DNA from: Bacteroidota bacterium
GTDB lineage: Bacteria; Bacteroidota; Bacteroidia; NS11-12g; UBA955
NCBI GenBank assembly: GCA_023957335.1
Contig: JAMLHC010000003.1
Location: 372,001 to 436,000, forward strand
Direction: 5' to 3'
DNA: 64,000 bases
This document shows positions 1 through 7,091 of this stretch, one piece after another. The translations under genes and the position numbers were made by a program. Each line of letters starts with the position of its first letter. Position 1 is the stretch's first letter. A model generated the notes under the pieces. That model searched no databases. It saw only the letters and a program-made list of their open reading frames with translations, and was not told where the DNA came from.

Positions 1-1043
1 ACAGTGGACAATCGAGCGTTTTCACTTTTGGCGGATTAAACGGCACTCAATCTCGTACCAGAAACCCGCATCCATACAATTCCGGTGTGGCTGGCTTATA
101 TACACCTGCTTATGTCAGAGCTGCCTGTGGATGCAATAACAACACAAAAGGATTAGGTTTTATTGACCCAATGACTTTGAGTATTCTTGCTAAAACAGGA
201 ATGGGATTGTTGCAAAATTTTCAAGAAAAATGTAAAGCAAACAATCCTGATTTTGTGCCACCGGTTGGACAAAACGATGCAGTAACAGAAGAAGAAGGAT
301 TCATGTCAAGTGGATTTATATTAGAGAAAATGGATTTGTTGTTTAGCAAAAATCCGGGATTTGCAGAAGAATTAAAAAAGAGCAATCCTTCCACTTCAGG
401 ATCTTCACTCCAACTGGAGGATGTTGGAGAAGAGCTTGGTAAAAAATACGATCCTAATAATTATAAAACATCCGAAAGCGTTGATAAAAAAATCAATGAA
501 ATTCAGAACAAATACAACATAGGCATTGGGGACATCATGCAATATATGAATCTCATTACAGACGATCATCAAAATGCCTATGATGGTGCCGAAGGTAAAG
601 AAGATGTTACCAACCTCGAAGGCTTGGAAAGTTACAGCGGTAAAAGCATACTCGCAAAATGGTTCACGTGGCTTCGTGATATGTGGCACAAGGTATTTCC
701 ACCACATACATGGCTCGGGAAATTGGGAACTTTCATATATGGAGGTCTTGCTTCTATCACAGACAAAGTCTGGGATGTTGTAAAAAAAGCATTCGGATGC
801 AATTCTCGCGAACTTGCCCCAGAAACTCCACCGGAGAAGAAAAGCTATACAGGTTTGATAGTTGGCGGAGCTGCTGCACTTGCTGCAGGTTTCTTCTTGC
901 TCAGACCGGTAAACAATAACAAAGCACTACCACCCGACCCTAAAAGTGGGCTAAAAGGAGTAGAAGAAAAACCTCAAAACACAAAAATCAATCAATACAG
1001 ACCAAACAAAAAATTAACCAAAATTATCAATTATGGACTATAA
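1..1043 (+). CDS. Phage membrane-associated protein, 5' end outside window
   Basis: The frame is open from base 3 with no stop, so the first in-frame GTG at 87 is probably not the true start and the gene is cut by the window. The visible protein is mostly soluble, with a Cys-Gly-Cys patch near the start, and has one hydrophobic, glycine/alanine-rich segment near the C-terminus (coding about 855-905) followed by a basic tail. That topology suits a virion membrane or membrane-anchored protein. It overlaps the next gene by 11 bp, so the two are translated from one message. I do not recognise a family. Confidence 0.7.
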   Translation, partial: SGQSSVFTFGGLNGTQSRTRNPHPYNSGVAGLYTPAYVRAACGCNNNTKGLGFIDPMTLSILAKTGMGLLQNFQEKCKANNPDFVPPVGQNDAVTEEEGFMSSGFILEKMDLLFSKNPGFAEELKKSNPSTSGSSLQLEDVGEELGKKYDPNNYKTSESVDKKINEIQNKYNIGIGDIMQYMNLITDDHQNAYDGAEGKEDVTNLEGLESYSGKSILAKWFTWLRDMWHKVFPPHTWLGKLGTFIYGGLASITDKVWDVVKKAFGCNSRELAPETPPEKKSYTGLIVGGAAALAAGFFLLRPVNNNKALPPDPKSGLKGVEEKPQNTKINQYRPNKKLTKIINYGL

Positions 1044-1665
1044 GTTTAACAAAGAGACAGCAGTGTCTAACCTCAAAACAGCAGGGGTTGTAACGGTAGC
1101 AATTATCAGTGCAAACATCGTTAAAAAGTTGCTGTTAGATGTACCAAAAGACAAAGAAAAAGGACTAGTTCCGGACAACATCTATGTGAACGCAGGAATC
1201 GCTGCAGCTTCATTAGCAGGTGCTGCACTGGTTCAAAACAACCTGCTTTCTGTTTTTCTTGGAGGTATTGCTTCTTTCTTCATCATCAGAACCATTAACT
1301 TAGCCACAGCAGAGAGCAAAGTAAAAGGTTTAGGAGATGACGAACCGGGTGAAGATAAAAAAGAAGAAAAACCGGGTGAAGATAAAAAAGAAGAAAACAA
1401 ATTCAAGAAAGCACTCCGCGACTGGATGCCACAACTTGGAGCAGTTTCTGACCCAATTCCGGGCGACAATGCCGACCAAACCGAAATCGAAAGAATTATG
1501 GCAAGAGCTATGGCAATTCCTGTTGACACACCAGAGCCATCCGCTCCGGTTAGGCAACTTCCTGCACCGGCAATTGAGCCATACAGTGTTGGCGGTGTAG
1601 CGCAAGGTGGCTACGCCCTGATGGGAATCGGGAATGTGAAACAAAGTGCTTGGGCAATGTCTTAA
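1033..1665 (+). CDS. Phage multi-spanning membrane protein
   Basis: A 210-residue protein with about three hydrophobic segments in the first 100 residues (around residues 16-32, 55-70 and 73-90). A charged linker follows, made of two tandem copies of a PGEDKKEE unit, then a soluble C-terminal part rich in proline and alanine. It overlaps the upstream membrane protein gene by 11 bp. Hydrophobic proteins encoded next to the candidate capsid gene are typical of phages with an internal membrane, but the role here is inference. No family is recognised. Confidence 0.7.
   Translation: MDYKFNKETAVSNLKTAGVVTVAIISANIVKKLLLDVPKDKEKGLVPDNIYVNAGIAAASLAGAALVQNNLLSVFLGGIASFFIIRTINLATAESKVKGLGDDEPGEDKKEEKPGEDKKEENKFKKALRDWMPQLGAVSDPIPGDNADQTEIERIMARAMAIPVDTPEPSAPVRQLPAPAIEPYSVGGVAQGGYALMGIGNVKQSAWAMS
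1345..1398 (+). repeat. 27-bp tandem duplication inside a gene
   Basis: Two adjacent copies of a 27-bp unit that differ only at the last base encode the repeated acidic/basic linker PGEDKKEE(K/N) of the membrane protein at 1033-1665. Being in frame, it lengthens the linker without breaking the gene. Confidence 0.85.
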
Positions 1666-1730
1666 TCATTAATCACAATTCAAAAATCAAAAAAGTAAAA
1701 AATTTAATTCAAACATAAAAAGTTAAAAAC

Positions 1731-2438
1731 ATGAGTAATTTATTAGTAGGCGAACAAGTTTTAAGAAACGCAATCGCATCAAACCCACAAAAGTACGGTG
1801 CAATCAAATCAGCTCTTGACCAAGGAGTGAAAACCGTAAGACAAGGAATGCATTACTTCGGCAGAAAAGTAGCTGTAAACAGCGACTTGGGCGGAGGAAG
1901 CACAATCAACCTCATCAGAACTGAGGACGTTAAGAAAGAAGGAGTTCGCTCCATAGACAAAGGAAAAGTTCCTGCAGGTTCTATCTTTGTTGCTGTTGGA
2001 TTTATGTTGGAATATGCAACTCTAAGTGCAAGCTCCGGTAAGGATGCTGACGAAGTGTTGTTTAGCAACAAAATCTACAATCCACAAGATACAAATTTTG
2101 TTGAAGCTGAAACCACTAGTGGTACCGAGTATGCCCTTTCAGTTGCAAAGCAAAGAATTCCAACCAAAGTATTGAACTCTGAAATTACTCTGAAAAGAGG
2201 AAACAACACTTATTTCTTTGGTCTATTCCAAGACTGCTGCAAAGAGAACAGCATTGATCAAGTGATTGGAACCGGATTGAACAACGCTTCTGGCGTAACG
2301 TTCCTTCCTTCTCCTATAATCTTTGATGATGAAGCTTCTTTGAAAGCTGAAATCTTGCTTCCAGTGAATGGAGCTGCAGGTACCGCTGACCACTTCTTCA
2401 GAATTCGTTGGTACGGATTTGAAGTAGCAGACATCTAA
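1731..2438 (+). CDS. Candidate phage major capsid protein
   Basis: A 235-residue soluble protein with an N-terminal helical stretch of about 50 residues and then mostly alternating beta-type sequence, ending in the strand-like FRIRWYGFEVADI. It stands alone between a 65-bp leader and a strong intrinsic terminator, the layout expected of the most highly expressed virion gene. The capsid call is inferred from position, terminator, size and beta-rich composition; I see no HK97-fold hallmark. At 235 residues it would be short for a double jelly-roll capsid protein, so a single jelly-roll or another virion role is possible. A structure prediction would decide. Confidence 0.5.
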   Translation: MSNLLVGEQVLRNAIASNPQKYGAIKSALDQGVKTVRQGMHYFGRKVAVNSDLGGGSTINLIRTEDVKKEGVRSIDKGKVPAGSIFVAVGFMLEYATLSASSGKDADEVLFSNKIYNPQDTNFVEAETTSGTEYALSVAKQRIPTKVLNSEITLKRGNNTYFFGLFQDCCKENSIDQVIGTGLNNASGVTFLPSPIIFDDEASLKAEILLPVNGAAGTADHFFRIRWYGFEVADI

Positions 2439-2476
2439 GACAAAGGTTTCTGTTTTAGCCAACAAATTAGGGGCAA

Positions 2477-2519
2477 GGCGGTATGGAGTTAAACCATTAC
2501 TCCTTACCGCCCCTTTTTT
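2477..2519 (+). terminator. Strong rho-independent terminator after the candidate capsid gene
   Basis: Arms GGCGGTA-t-GGAGT (2477-2489) and ACTCC-t-TACCGCC (2499-2511) pair around a 9-nt loop and are followed by CC and six T (2514-2519). Its position also shows that the next gene starts at ATG 2561 rather than at an in-frame ATG at 2483 that lies inside the hairpin. Confidence 0.93.
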
Positions 2520-2560
2520 GTTTTTTACTTAAAAATCAAAAATTAGAATTACACAAAAAA

Positions 2561-2953
2561 ATGAGCAAATTAACATTTAAGTACGTAACCCAGAGAGTTA
2601 CAATAGATACCAGTACTGCTGCAGGATTAAGAGATTTTTCATTCACCTTGGATAACGAGTTTAGCCATGCTACAGAAATGTACATGATTGAACGCAACAA
2701 TGGCGGAGATGCATCCGACTACAGGGTTGGAGTTAGACAAGAAGGCGGTCTGCAGATTCGCGAAATCATGCCAAAAGAAGCGTATCAGTCCCAAACCAAT
2801 ATAGCCATTGCAGACAGATATGTCCCGCTCGGAAACTCACTCGAAGCCAAAGGCAGAAAAGTAGTTGTCTCAGTCGAAACTTATGATGAAACCAGTGATG
2901 AACTTTCTTTTGACATTGTTTACAAATTAGAAAACCTAGCGGAAAACTGTTAA
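2561..2953 (+). CDS. Phage structural-region protein, beta-rich
   Basis: A 130-residue soluble protein starting MSKLTFKYV. The in-frame ATG 78 bp upstream lies in the terminator hairpin, so 2561 is chosen; it follows an A-rich leader as most genes here do. The sequence is rich in short beta-type stretches, with no membrane segment or signal peptide. With the 100-residue beta-rich protein that follows 3 bp later it may form a minor capsid, vertex or cement protein pair, which is an inference from position and size. No family recognised. Confidence 0.7.
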   Translation: MSKLTFKYVTQRVTIDTSTAAGLRDFSFTLDNEFSHATEMYMIERNNGGDASDYRVGVRQEGGLQIREIMPKEAYQSQTNIAIADRYVPLGNSLEAKGRKVVVSVETYDETSDELSFDIVYKLENLAENC

Positions 2954-2956
2954 AAA

Positions 2957-3259
2957 ATGTGTGTCAATCTGCAATATCAAGCGGTGCTGCAAAGCCAAAC
3001 TTACACCGGGTCTGACGAAGGAACTACCTTGCCTCTAAAAGGATATTTCAATATCAAAATAGAAAACGAAGGTGATGTAGATGCTCTGTTATTCAACAAC
3101 TCTGTGAGAGTTAAACCGGGTATTCCTGTTTGTTTAGGGATTGAAAATGTACAGTTTGGGCAGGACACAGTTTTGCGATTTGCACCCGACACCGGAGACA
3201 AACTCATTCGCATAACCAAATACAGTTTACAAGACAAAGAAAGCGGTTGTACAATATGA
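2957..3259 (+). CDS. Small beta-rich phage protein
   Basis: A 100-residue protein, predicted all-beta by its alternating polar/hydrophobic pattern and frequent glycines. It begins 3 bp after the preceding stop, and its TGA overlaps the ATG of the next gene (ATGA, 3256-3259), so translation is coupled. Size and location suggest a small virion component such as a single jelly-roll vertex or decoration protein. This is inference only. Confidence 0.65.
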   Translation: MCVNLQYQAVLQSQTYTGSDEGTTLPLKGYFNIKIENEGDVDALLFNNSVRVKPGIPVCLGIENVQFGQDTVLRFAPDTGDKLIRITKYSLQDKESGCTI

Positions 3260-4110
3260 CAAGTGAATCACTGACATTCAACGAGTTTATTATGAGGCAT
3301 GGAATGAATCCCAATGCCTATATAGATATTTATTCTCAAAATTCTCAGCGACTCACCACCAACCCTATCAAAGTGTCCGGACTTAATACAATATCCGATT
3401 TATCCGAATACTCAGAAAATGGTTATAGTGTAAATGTCAAATTATTACAACGTTTGGCAAACCGATATGAGCCTAAAACAGATATAGAAATACGCCTGTC
3501 AGATGTACCTGCTCCAATCAGCTTGGGCAATGCTTCTGAAGAGAAAACTCCCATTATTCCAAAGAAAAACATGAACGGAAACCAAGGAACTACCGAATTA
3601 TTGCAGTTCATAATTGCACACAAAGACACCGAGATTGAAAGACTTCGCAGAGAAAACGATTCTCTGACCGAAAGAAAAACAAAGCTCGAGGACGAAAACA
3701 GAGACTTGCGCGTGGATGTTGCTACTCTCAAAGCCAAAAACGAAATTGAACTCTTAGGTTCTAATTTACAACACAAGCAAACTCTTGGAGGCATTGTAGA
3801 AGATGTTTCCAAACCGGAGACCATATCTGCCATTGCAGATTTGGTTGCTGCAGTAAAAGGAATTGGTTCTCCTGCTCAAAACGCTTTGCCTTCTAACACA
3901 GAAAACATAAATACTGAAGCTAAAGAAGCACTGGCAGCAATCAAGGAGATAATTCTGCAAATAACAAACGGAAAACACTCCCTGAACCCGCGCTACCAAG
4001 ATGCGGACACCTTAGACAATATGCTTCAGCTGTGCTATGTTTTTGCAGAACATCCGGAGATGCCGGGGCAATTAATTGAACATTACAGACAACAAACTAA
4101 TCAGGAATAG
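3256..4110 (+). CDS. Phage coiled-coil protein
   Basis: A 284-residue protein. I place the start at ATG 3256, overlapping the upstream stop as ATGA, instead of the TTG nine bases earlier. Residues about 110-165 form a strongly charged heptad-repeat coiled coil. The N-terminal 80 residues look folded and soluble, and the C-terminal 100 residues are helical. A structural, scaffold or fibre-shaft role is possible but unproven. No recognised family. Confidence 0.7.
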   Translation: MTSESLTFNEFIMRHGMNPNAYIDIYSQNSQRLTTNPIKVSGLNTISDLSEYSENGYSVNVKLLQRLANRYEPKTDIEIRLSDVPAPISLGNASEEKTPIIPKKNMNGNQGTTELLQFIIAHKDTEIERLRRENDSLTERKTKLEDENRDLRVDVATLKAKNEIELLGSNLQHKQTLGGIVEDVSKPETISAIADLVAAVKGIGSPAQNALPSNTENINTEAKEALAAIKEIILQITNGKHSLNPRYQDADTLDNMLQLCYVFAEHPEMPGQLIEHYRQQTNQE

Positions 4111-4114
4111 AAAC

Positions 4115-4288
4115 ATGAAAATAGAAATCGAAGTACCGGCAGCCAAAGGCAGTCCACAGGCTATTGCAGCAATCGAAACTATTGCAGCAAACCTAACTGT
4201 CCAAAACCTTTTTGCAGTAGCAGAAAAGCTAAAAAACAATGCAGACAAAGTAAACAAGAAGCTCCCTACCGGACTTAAATTCATATAA
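4115..4288 (+). CDS. Small phage protein, 57 residues
   Basis: The ATG at 4115 lies 4 bp after the previous stop; an upstream in-frame TTG at 4076 lies inside the preceding gene and is disfavoured. The protein starts MKIEIEVPAAKG and is otherwise helical and alanine-rich with a basic C-terminal end. It has no membrane segment. It sits tightly between two phage genes, which supports it being real despite its size. Function unknown. Confidence 0.6.
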   Translation: MKIEIEVPAAKGSPQAIAAIETIAANLTVQNLFAVAEKLKNNADKVNKKLPTGLKFI

Positions 4289-4296
4289 ACCCACAA

Positions 4297-5253
4297 ATGC
4301 CCGAAAACCAAATTCAACATAGCAACAAAAGTCCCTTAATCATTAACCCACAGACTGCTGTCAGCCTTGGCATTATGGCAGTAGCTGCGGTTGGGGTTTT
4401 TGGTGCTTATAAAGTGATGCAGAAAATCGTTGGCGAACCGGGCAGATTCGGACAAGGAGGTGCTTCTTATGAGAATGAAAAAGATCTACAAAAAGAAATA
4501 GATAATTTAAAGACTGAAATCAAAAAAGAGGAAATCCCTCTGAATCCTATTGCTTATAAAACTATTGCAGATGCAATTTATTCCGCCTGTGTGGATGCTG
4601 CAGCCCCCATTTCTTTTACTTTTCGTTCCACCACTTTTGCAAAAATTGTTGAACAATTAAAAGGGTTAAAAACGGAGGAACTTAAACAAGTAGTCGTTGA
4701 ATTTGGAACCAGACCAAACATTTTAGTATTTGGAATTGAGTATGGAGGTGGAGGTTCTATCTTTGATTGGTTTGTTAAACTCTTCAATAGCGACCAACTC
4801 AATGCCCTGCAGATAATCTTTGCATCAACCAAACTATGGAAAATGCCACAATTTCCTGTGCTTTCTCTTTTTGGAGCAAAACAAAATAAGGAGAATGCCA
4901 AAAGATGGCAACCATGGCTTAATGCCAGCGGAAAAGCTAACGGACAATCCTTTTCTTCTTATGCCTATCCTATAGCAGGAAATACAATGGACATGTTTCT
5001 ATATGATTACAACACAAAGAGAAGAGTAGATGCATTCAGACCATCCTCATACACAGAATCCTTCTCAATAACCCTGACCTCAAACCCTGCACTAACTTTT
5101 GGGGCTCAATTTATTTTAACCAAATTCAACAAAAACATAATAGGGATCAATTCTAAACAAAACCTAAACGGAAAATCATTTTGGTTGGATACCCGCTATT
5201 TTAATCAATATGCTCCCAGTCAATCTTTTTTAGACACTTATAAACTTAAATAA
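4297..5253 (+). CDS. Phage single-span membrane protein
   Basis: A 318-residue protein with one hydrophobic segment at about residues 19-37, then a short coiled stretch and a long soluble domain. The topology is a small N-terminal end, one helix and a large domain on the other side of the membrane. It lies between the small structural-region genes and the glucosaminidase and could be a virion protein acting in genome delivery or membrane attachment. I do not recognise the family. Confidence 0.7.
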   Translation: MPENQIQHSNKSPLIINPQTAVSLGIMAVAAVGVFGAYKVMQKIVGEPGRFGQGGASYENEKDLQKEIDNLKTEIKKEEIPLNPIAYKTIADAIYSACVDAAAPISFTFRSTTFAKIVEQLKGLKTEELKQVVVEFGTRPNILVFGIEYGGGGSIFDWFVKLFNSDQLNALQIIFASTKLWKMPQFPVLSLFGAKQNKENAKRWQPWLNASGKANGQSFSSYAYPIAGNTMDMFLYDYNTKRRVDAFRPSSYTESFSITLTSNPALTFGAQFILTKFNKNIIGINSKQNLNGKSFWLDTRYFNQYAPSQSFLDTYKLK

Positions 5254-5256
5254 ACC

Positions 5257-5964
5257 ATGGCAACTCTTAGGACAGACAGAAAATTTTTAGCAGATAATGT
5301 TGCAGACGTGGTAGTTGCCAGTGCGAATACCGGAGTTTTTCCGAGCGTAAAAATGGCGCAGGCAATTTTGGAAACCGGTTGGGGAAAAAGTGATCATGCA
5401 AAATCTAATATCAACAATTACTATGGAATCAAAGCAGATCCTTCATGGAAAGGAAAAGTAGTCAGTAGCGACACATCTGAAGTAGTGAATGGGAAAAAAC
5501 AATCTTTTACCGGAACTGGTAAAATATACAAAAATAGAGATGTAGCAATTGCAGACGGTGCAAGTACTGTAACGCTCTTTAGGGTGTATAGCACTGCAAT
5601 GGAAAGCCATGCAGACCACATTCATTTTTTGAAAGTTAATTCACGCTATACCAACAATGGAGTATTTTCTGCCACTACAGCAGAAGCACAGGCACAGGCA
5701 CTGCAAACCGCAGGTTATGCAACTGCCACAAGCTATGCTTCCACGCTCATTCAAATCATCAATGACAATGGGCTCAAAGAGTTAGACAACATGATGGCAA
5801 ACCCTTCTACACTCAAAGAATTAGTGGCAGAAGTAAAAAAAAAGTCCTCCGCGGAGGTAGAGCTTCAGGAGGATATAGTACAGCAAGTGGAATTGGAATT
5901 GCCTTGCTCGCACTCGGGCTGCTCTGGAAAAATTATGGTCAAATTAGAAATAAAGCACAGCTGA
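5257..5964 (+). CDS. Glucosaminidase-type peptidoglycan hydrolase, possibly frameshifted to a membrane-anchored form
   Basis: Residues 20-170 match the FlgJ/LytG-like glucosaminidase (GH73) fold. The motif MAQAILETGWGKS carries the expected catalytic Glu; NNYYGIKAD follows, and the later SHADHIHFL and AQALQTAGYATATSYA blocks are typical. It would cut glycan strands of the cell wall during exit, or during entry if virion-borne. In the zero frame the last 40 residues are non-descript. In the -1 frame, after a nine-A run at 5835-5843, the tail is a Gly/Ser-rich linker, a hydrophobic helix IGIALLALGLLW and a basic end, stopping at 5970-5972. Confidence 0.88.
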   Translation: MATLRTDRKFLADNVADVVVASANTGVFPSVKMAQAILETGWGKSDHAKSNINNYYGIKADPSWKGKVVSSDTSEVVNGKKQSFTGTGKIYKNRDVAIADGASTVTLFRVYSTAMESHADHIHFLKVNSRYTNNGVFSATTAEAQAQALQTAGYATATSYASTLIQIINDNGLKELDNMMANPSTLKELVAEVKKKSSAEVELQEDIVQQVELELPCSHSGCSGKIMVKLEIKHS

Positions 5965-5972
5965 AGAAATGA
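5835..5972 (+). other. Candidate programmed -1 ribosomal frameshift site and alternative C-terminus
   Basis: The run A9 followed by G (5835-5844) gives the zero-frame codons AAA AAA AAG, a slippery site of the dnaX type. Immediately downstream is the perfect palindrome CCTCCGCGGAGG (5846-5857), with an alternative stem TCCTCC (5845-5850)/GGAGGA (5868-5873). The -1 frame then encodes 42 residues including one transmembrane helix. That frame is closed by a TGA about 70 bp upstream and I find no ATG, GTG or TTG in between, so the helix can only be made by frameshifting. A sequencing error or indel in the A run is the main alternative. Confidence 0.6.
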
Positions 5973-5997
5973 TCATGCACTTATCAAATAGGAAATC

Positions 5998-6135
5998 AAA
6001 ATTAGAAACAACAGAGTGCCAAAAGGCATTCACTTGTGCAGGATATACCGATGAATATCCTCTGTTGCTTCGAGCGTTTCGGGTTACCGGGACAGCACAA
6101 GTTTGTTTTTCCGTAGAGAGACCCTCACACTTTTT
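5998..6135 (-). ncRNA. Candidate small RNA R1
   Basis: On the minus strand a TATTTTTG box (complement of 6142-6149) precedes a segment carrying GTGAGGGTC, CTACGG and CCGGTAACCC. GGGT and ACCC can pair; the equivalent pair is AGGT/ACCT in R2 and R3. Near the 3' end, arms CAACAGAG and CTCTGTTG enclose smaller hairpins. The end is only moderately T-rich, so this member is the weakest of the set. Confidence 0.4.
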
Positions 6136-6175
6136 GAACTGCAAAAATACAAATTATAAATTAAGCAATAGCAAC

Positions 6176-6309
6176 AAAAAAACCGCTTCAGTGAGCGGTT
6201 TAAAAAGCAATACACTTTATAAGGGTTGTGTTTTAAGCCATACTGCTTTTGATTGGAGGTTACCGGTTTCTGACACAACACACATAGCCGTAGATAGACC
6301 TCACATTAT
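6176..6309 (-). ncRNA. Candidate small RNA R2
   Basis: The minus-strand promoter core TATCTTTG (complement of 6315-6322) has TTG 22 nt upstream. The transcript would contain GTGAGGTCTATCTACGG and CCGGTAACCTCC (GAGGT/ACCTC pair) and end at the hairpin AACCGCT/AGCGGTT (6181-6200) followed by seven U on that strand. No protein-coding frame of quality is present. Confidence 0.55.
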
Positions 6310-6335
6310 GGGTGCAAAGATAAGAAACTTAAAAA

Positions 6336-6447
6336 GAAAAAAAGCAATGTGCTTTAATCGCTTGTACTTTGAGCCACATTGCTTTATGAAAGTCGGAGGT
6401 TACCGGATTGGTACAAGGCAATTCACCGTAGATAGACCTCACATTAT
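6336..6447 (-). ncRNA. Candidate small RNA R3
   Basis: The minus-strand TATCTTTG (complement of 6453-6460) precedes a sequence nearly identical to R2 over GTGAGGTCTATCTACGG and CCGGTAACCTCC. It ends at the perfect arms AAAGCAATGTG/CACATTGCTTT (6341-6351, 6375-6385) plus a U-run. The sequence outside the shared motif differs from R2, so this is an RNA family rather than a recent exact duplication. Confidence 0.55.
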
Positions 6448-6489
6448 GGACGCAAAGATAAGAAAAAAAGGATGAAAATATTAGAAGAT

Positions 6490-6571
6490 AAAAAAAAGAA
6501 GATTTGTTAGGTAGTCCACGCGAGGGTAATAAAACCTCTCACTCGTGGCATATACCACCCAGCAAATCTTC
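6490..6571 (-). ncRNA. Candidate small RNA R4, rod-shaped
   Basis: The minus-strand TATCTTTG (complement of 6577-6584) has TTTG about 22 nt upstream. The whole transcript folds into one rod: GAAGATTTG/CAAATCTTC (9 bp), GGTGGT/ACTACC, CCACG/CGTGG, and an apical GAG-a-GGT/ACC-CTC. Eight U follow the closing stem. The apical GTGAG...GGT and ACC resemble the core shared by R1-R3. Confidence 0.6.
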
Positions 6572-6614
6572 CACCACAAAGATAAACAAAAAACATACCA
6601 AAAAAACAAACATT

Positions 6615-6740
6615 ATGGCAAAGAAAAAAGTAACAAAAAGCAAATCAACTCCCAAAACCGGAGTAAAAGCAAACGGACAATTAAAAAAAGGTTTTCGCTA
6701 TGCAAAAGGCGGAAAAGTTGTAAAAGCAAAAAAGAAATAA
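6615..6740 (+). CDS. Very basic small phage protein, 41 residues
   Basis: The start MAKKKVTKSKS at 6615 is preferred over an upstream ORF extension that runs through the R4 RNA. About 15 of 41 residues are lysine plus one arginine, with no acidic residue, and two GGK-type turns. Such proteins bind nucleic acid, and some phages package a comparable small basic protein with their genome. This role is inferred from composition alone. A hairpin follows 8 bp after the stop. Confidence 0.6.
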   Translation: MAKKKVTKSKSTPKTGVKANGQLKKGFRYAKGGKVVKAKKK

Positions 6741-6748
6741 TCTCTCTC

Positions 6749-6787
6749 GGTCATTCTGGGACCAGATCCGGAATGACCACCTATTTT
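6749..6787 (+). terminator. Weak intrinsic terminator
   Basis: Arms GGTCATTC (6749-6756) and GAATGACC (6771-6778) are complementary over 8 bp and are followed by a short T tract. It lies between the basic protein and the holin-like gene and probably gives only partial termination. Confidence 0.5.
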
Positions 6788-6809
6788 TCCAAAACTTAAA
6801 GAAAACAAA

Positions 6810-7091
6810 ATGAAGATTCAGACTCAAATAACAGGATTCATAAAAGGGATAACCGCTCCCATTCGATGGCTTGCAGACAGTTTTACTGAAAAGGACGGCA
6901 AAGCAAGTGGAAGTCGTTTGACAGCTTGGTTTTTGACCATGCTTTGCGGTTATTATATTTATGCTGACAAGATAAATGACAGCTACAACCTATACGCCTT
7001 TGTGGCTATACTCGGTAGCATTTTGTTGATTTGGGGTGTAATCACTTGGAAAGATATTGAAACTGTTTTAACCCATAAAAAGAAAGAATAA
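6810..7091 (+). CDS. Holin-like membrane protein
   Basis: A 93-residue protein with two hydrophobic segments (about residues 37-53 and 62-80), a charged N-terminal part and the basic tail HKKKE. This is the size and topology of class II phage holins, which open the inner membrane for cell lysis. Its TAA overlaps the ATG of the next gene by one base (TAATG at 7089-7093). Its place between the glucosaminidase and other lysis genes supports the call, though no family motif is recognised. Confidence 0.6.
   Translation: MKIQTQITGFIKGITAPIRWLADSFTEKDGKASGSRLTAWFLTMLCGYYIYADKINDSYNLYAFVAILGSILLIWGVITWKDIETVLTHKKKE

Noticed and set aside
5969-6475. A 168-codon open frame on the + strand after the glucosaminidase
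   Set aside because: It runs through three copies of the R1-R3 RNA motif, has repeat-derived, low-quality protein sequence, and no homologous domain; the small RNA reading explains the repeats.
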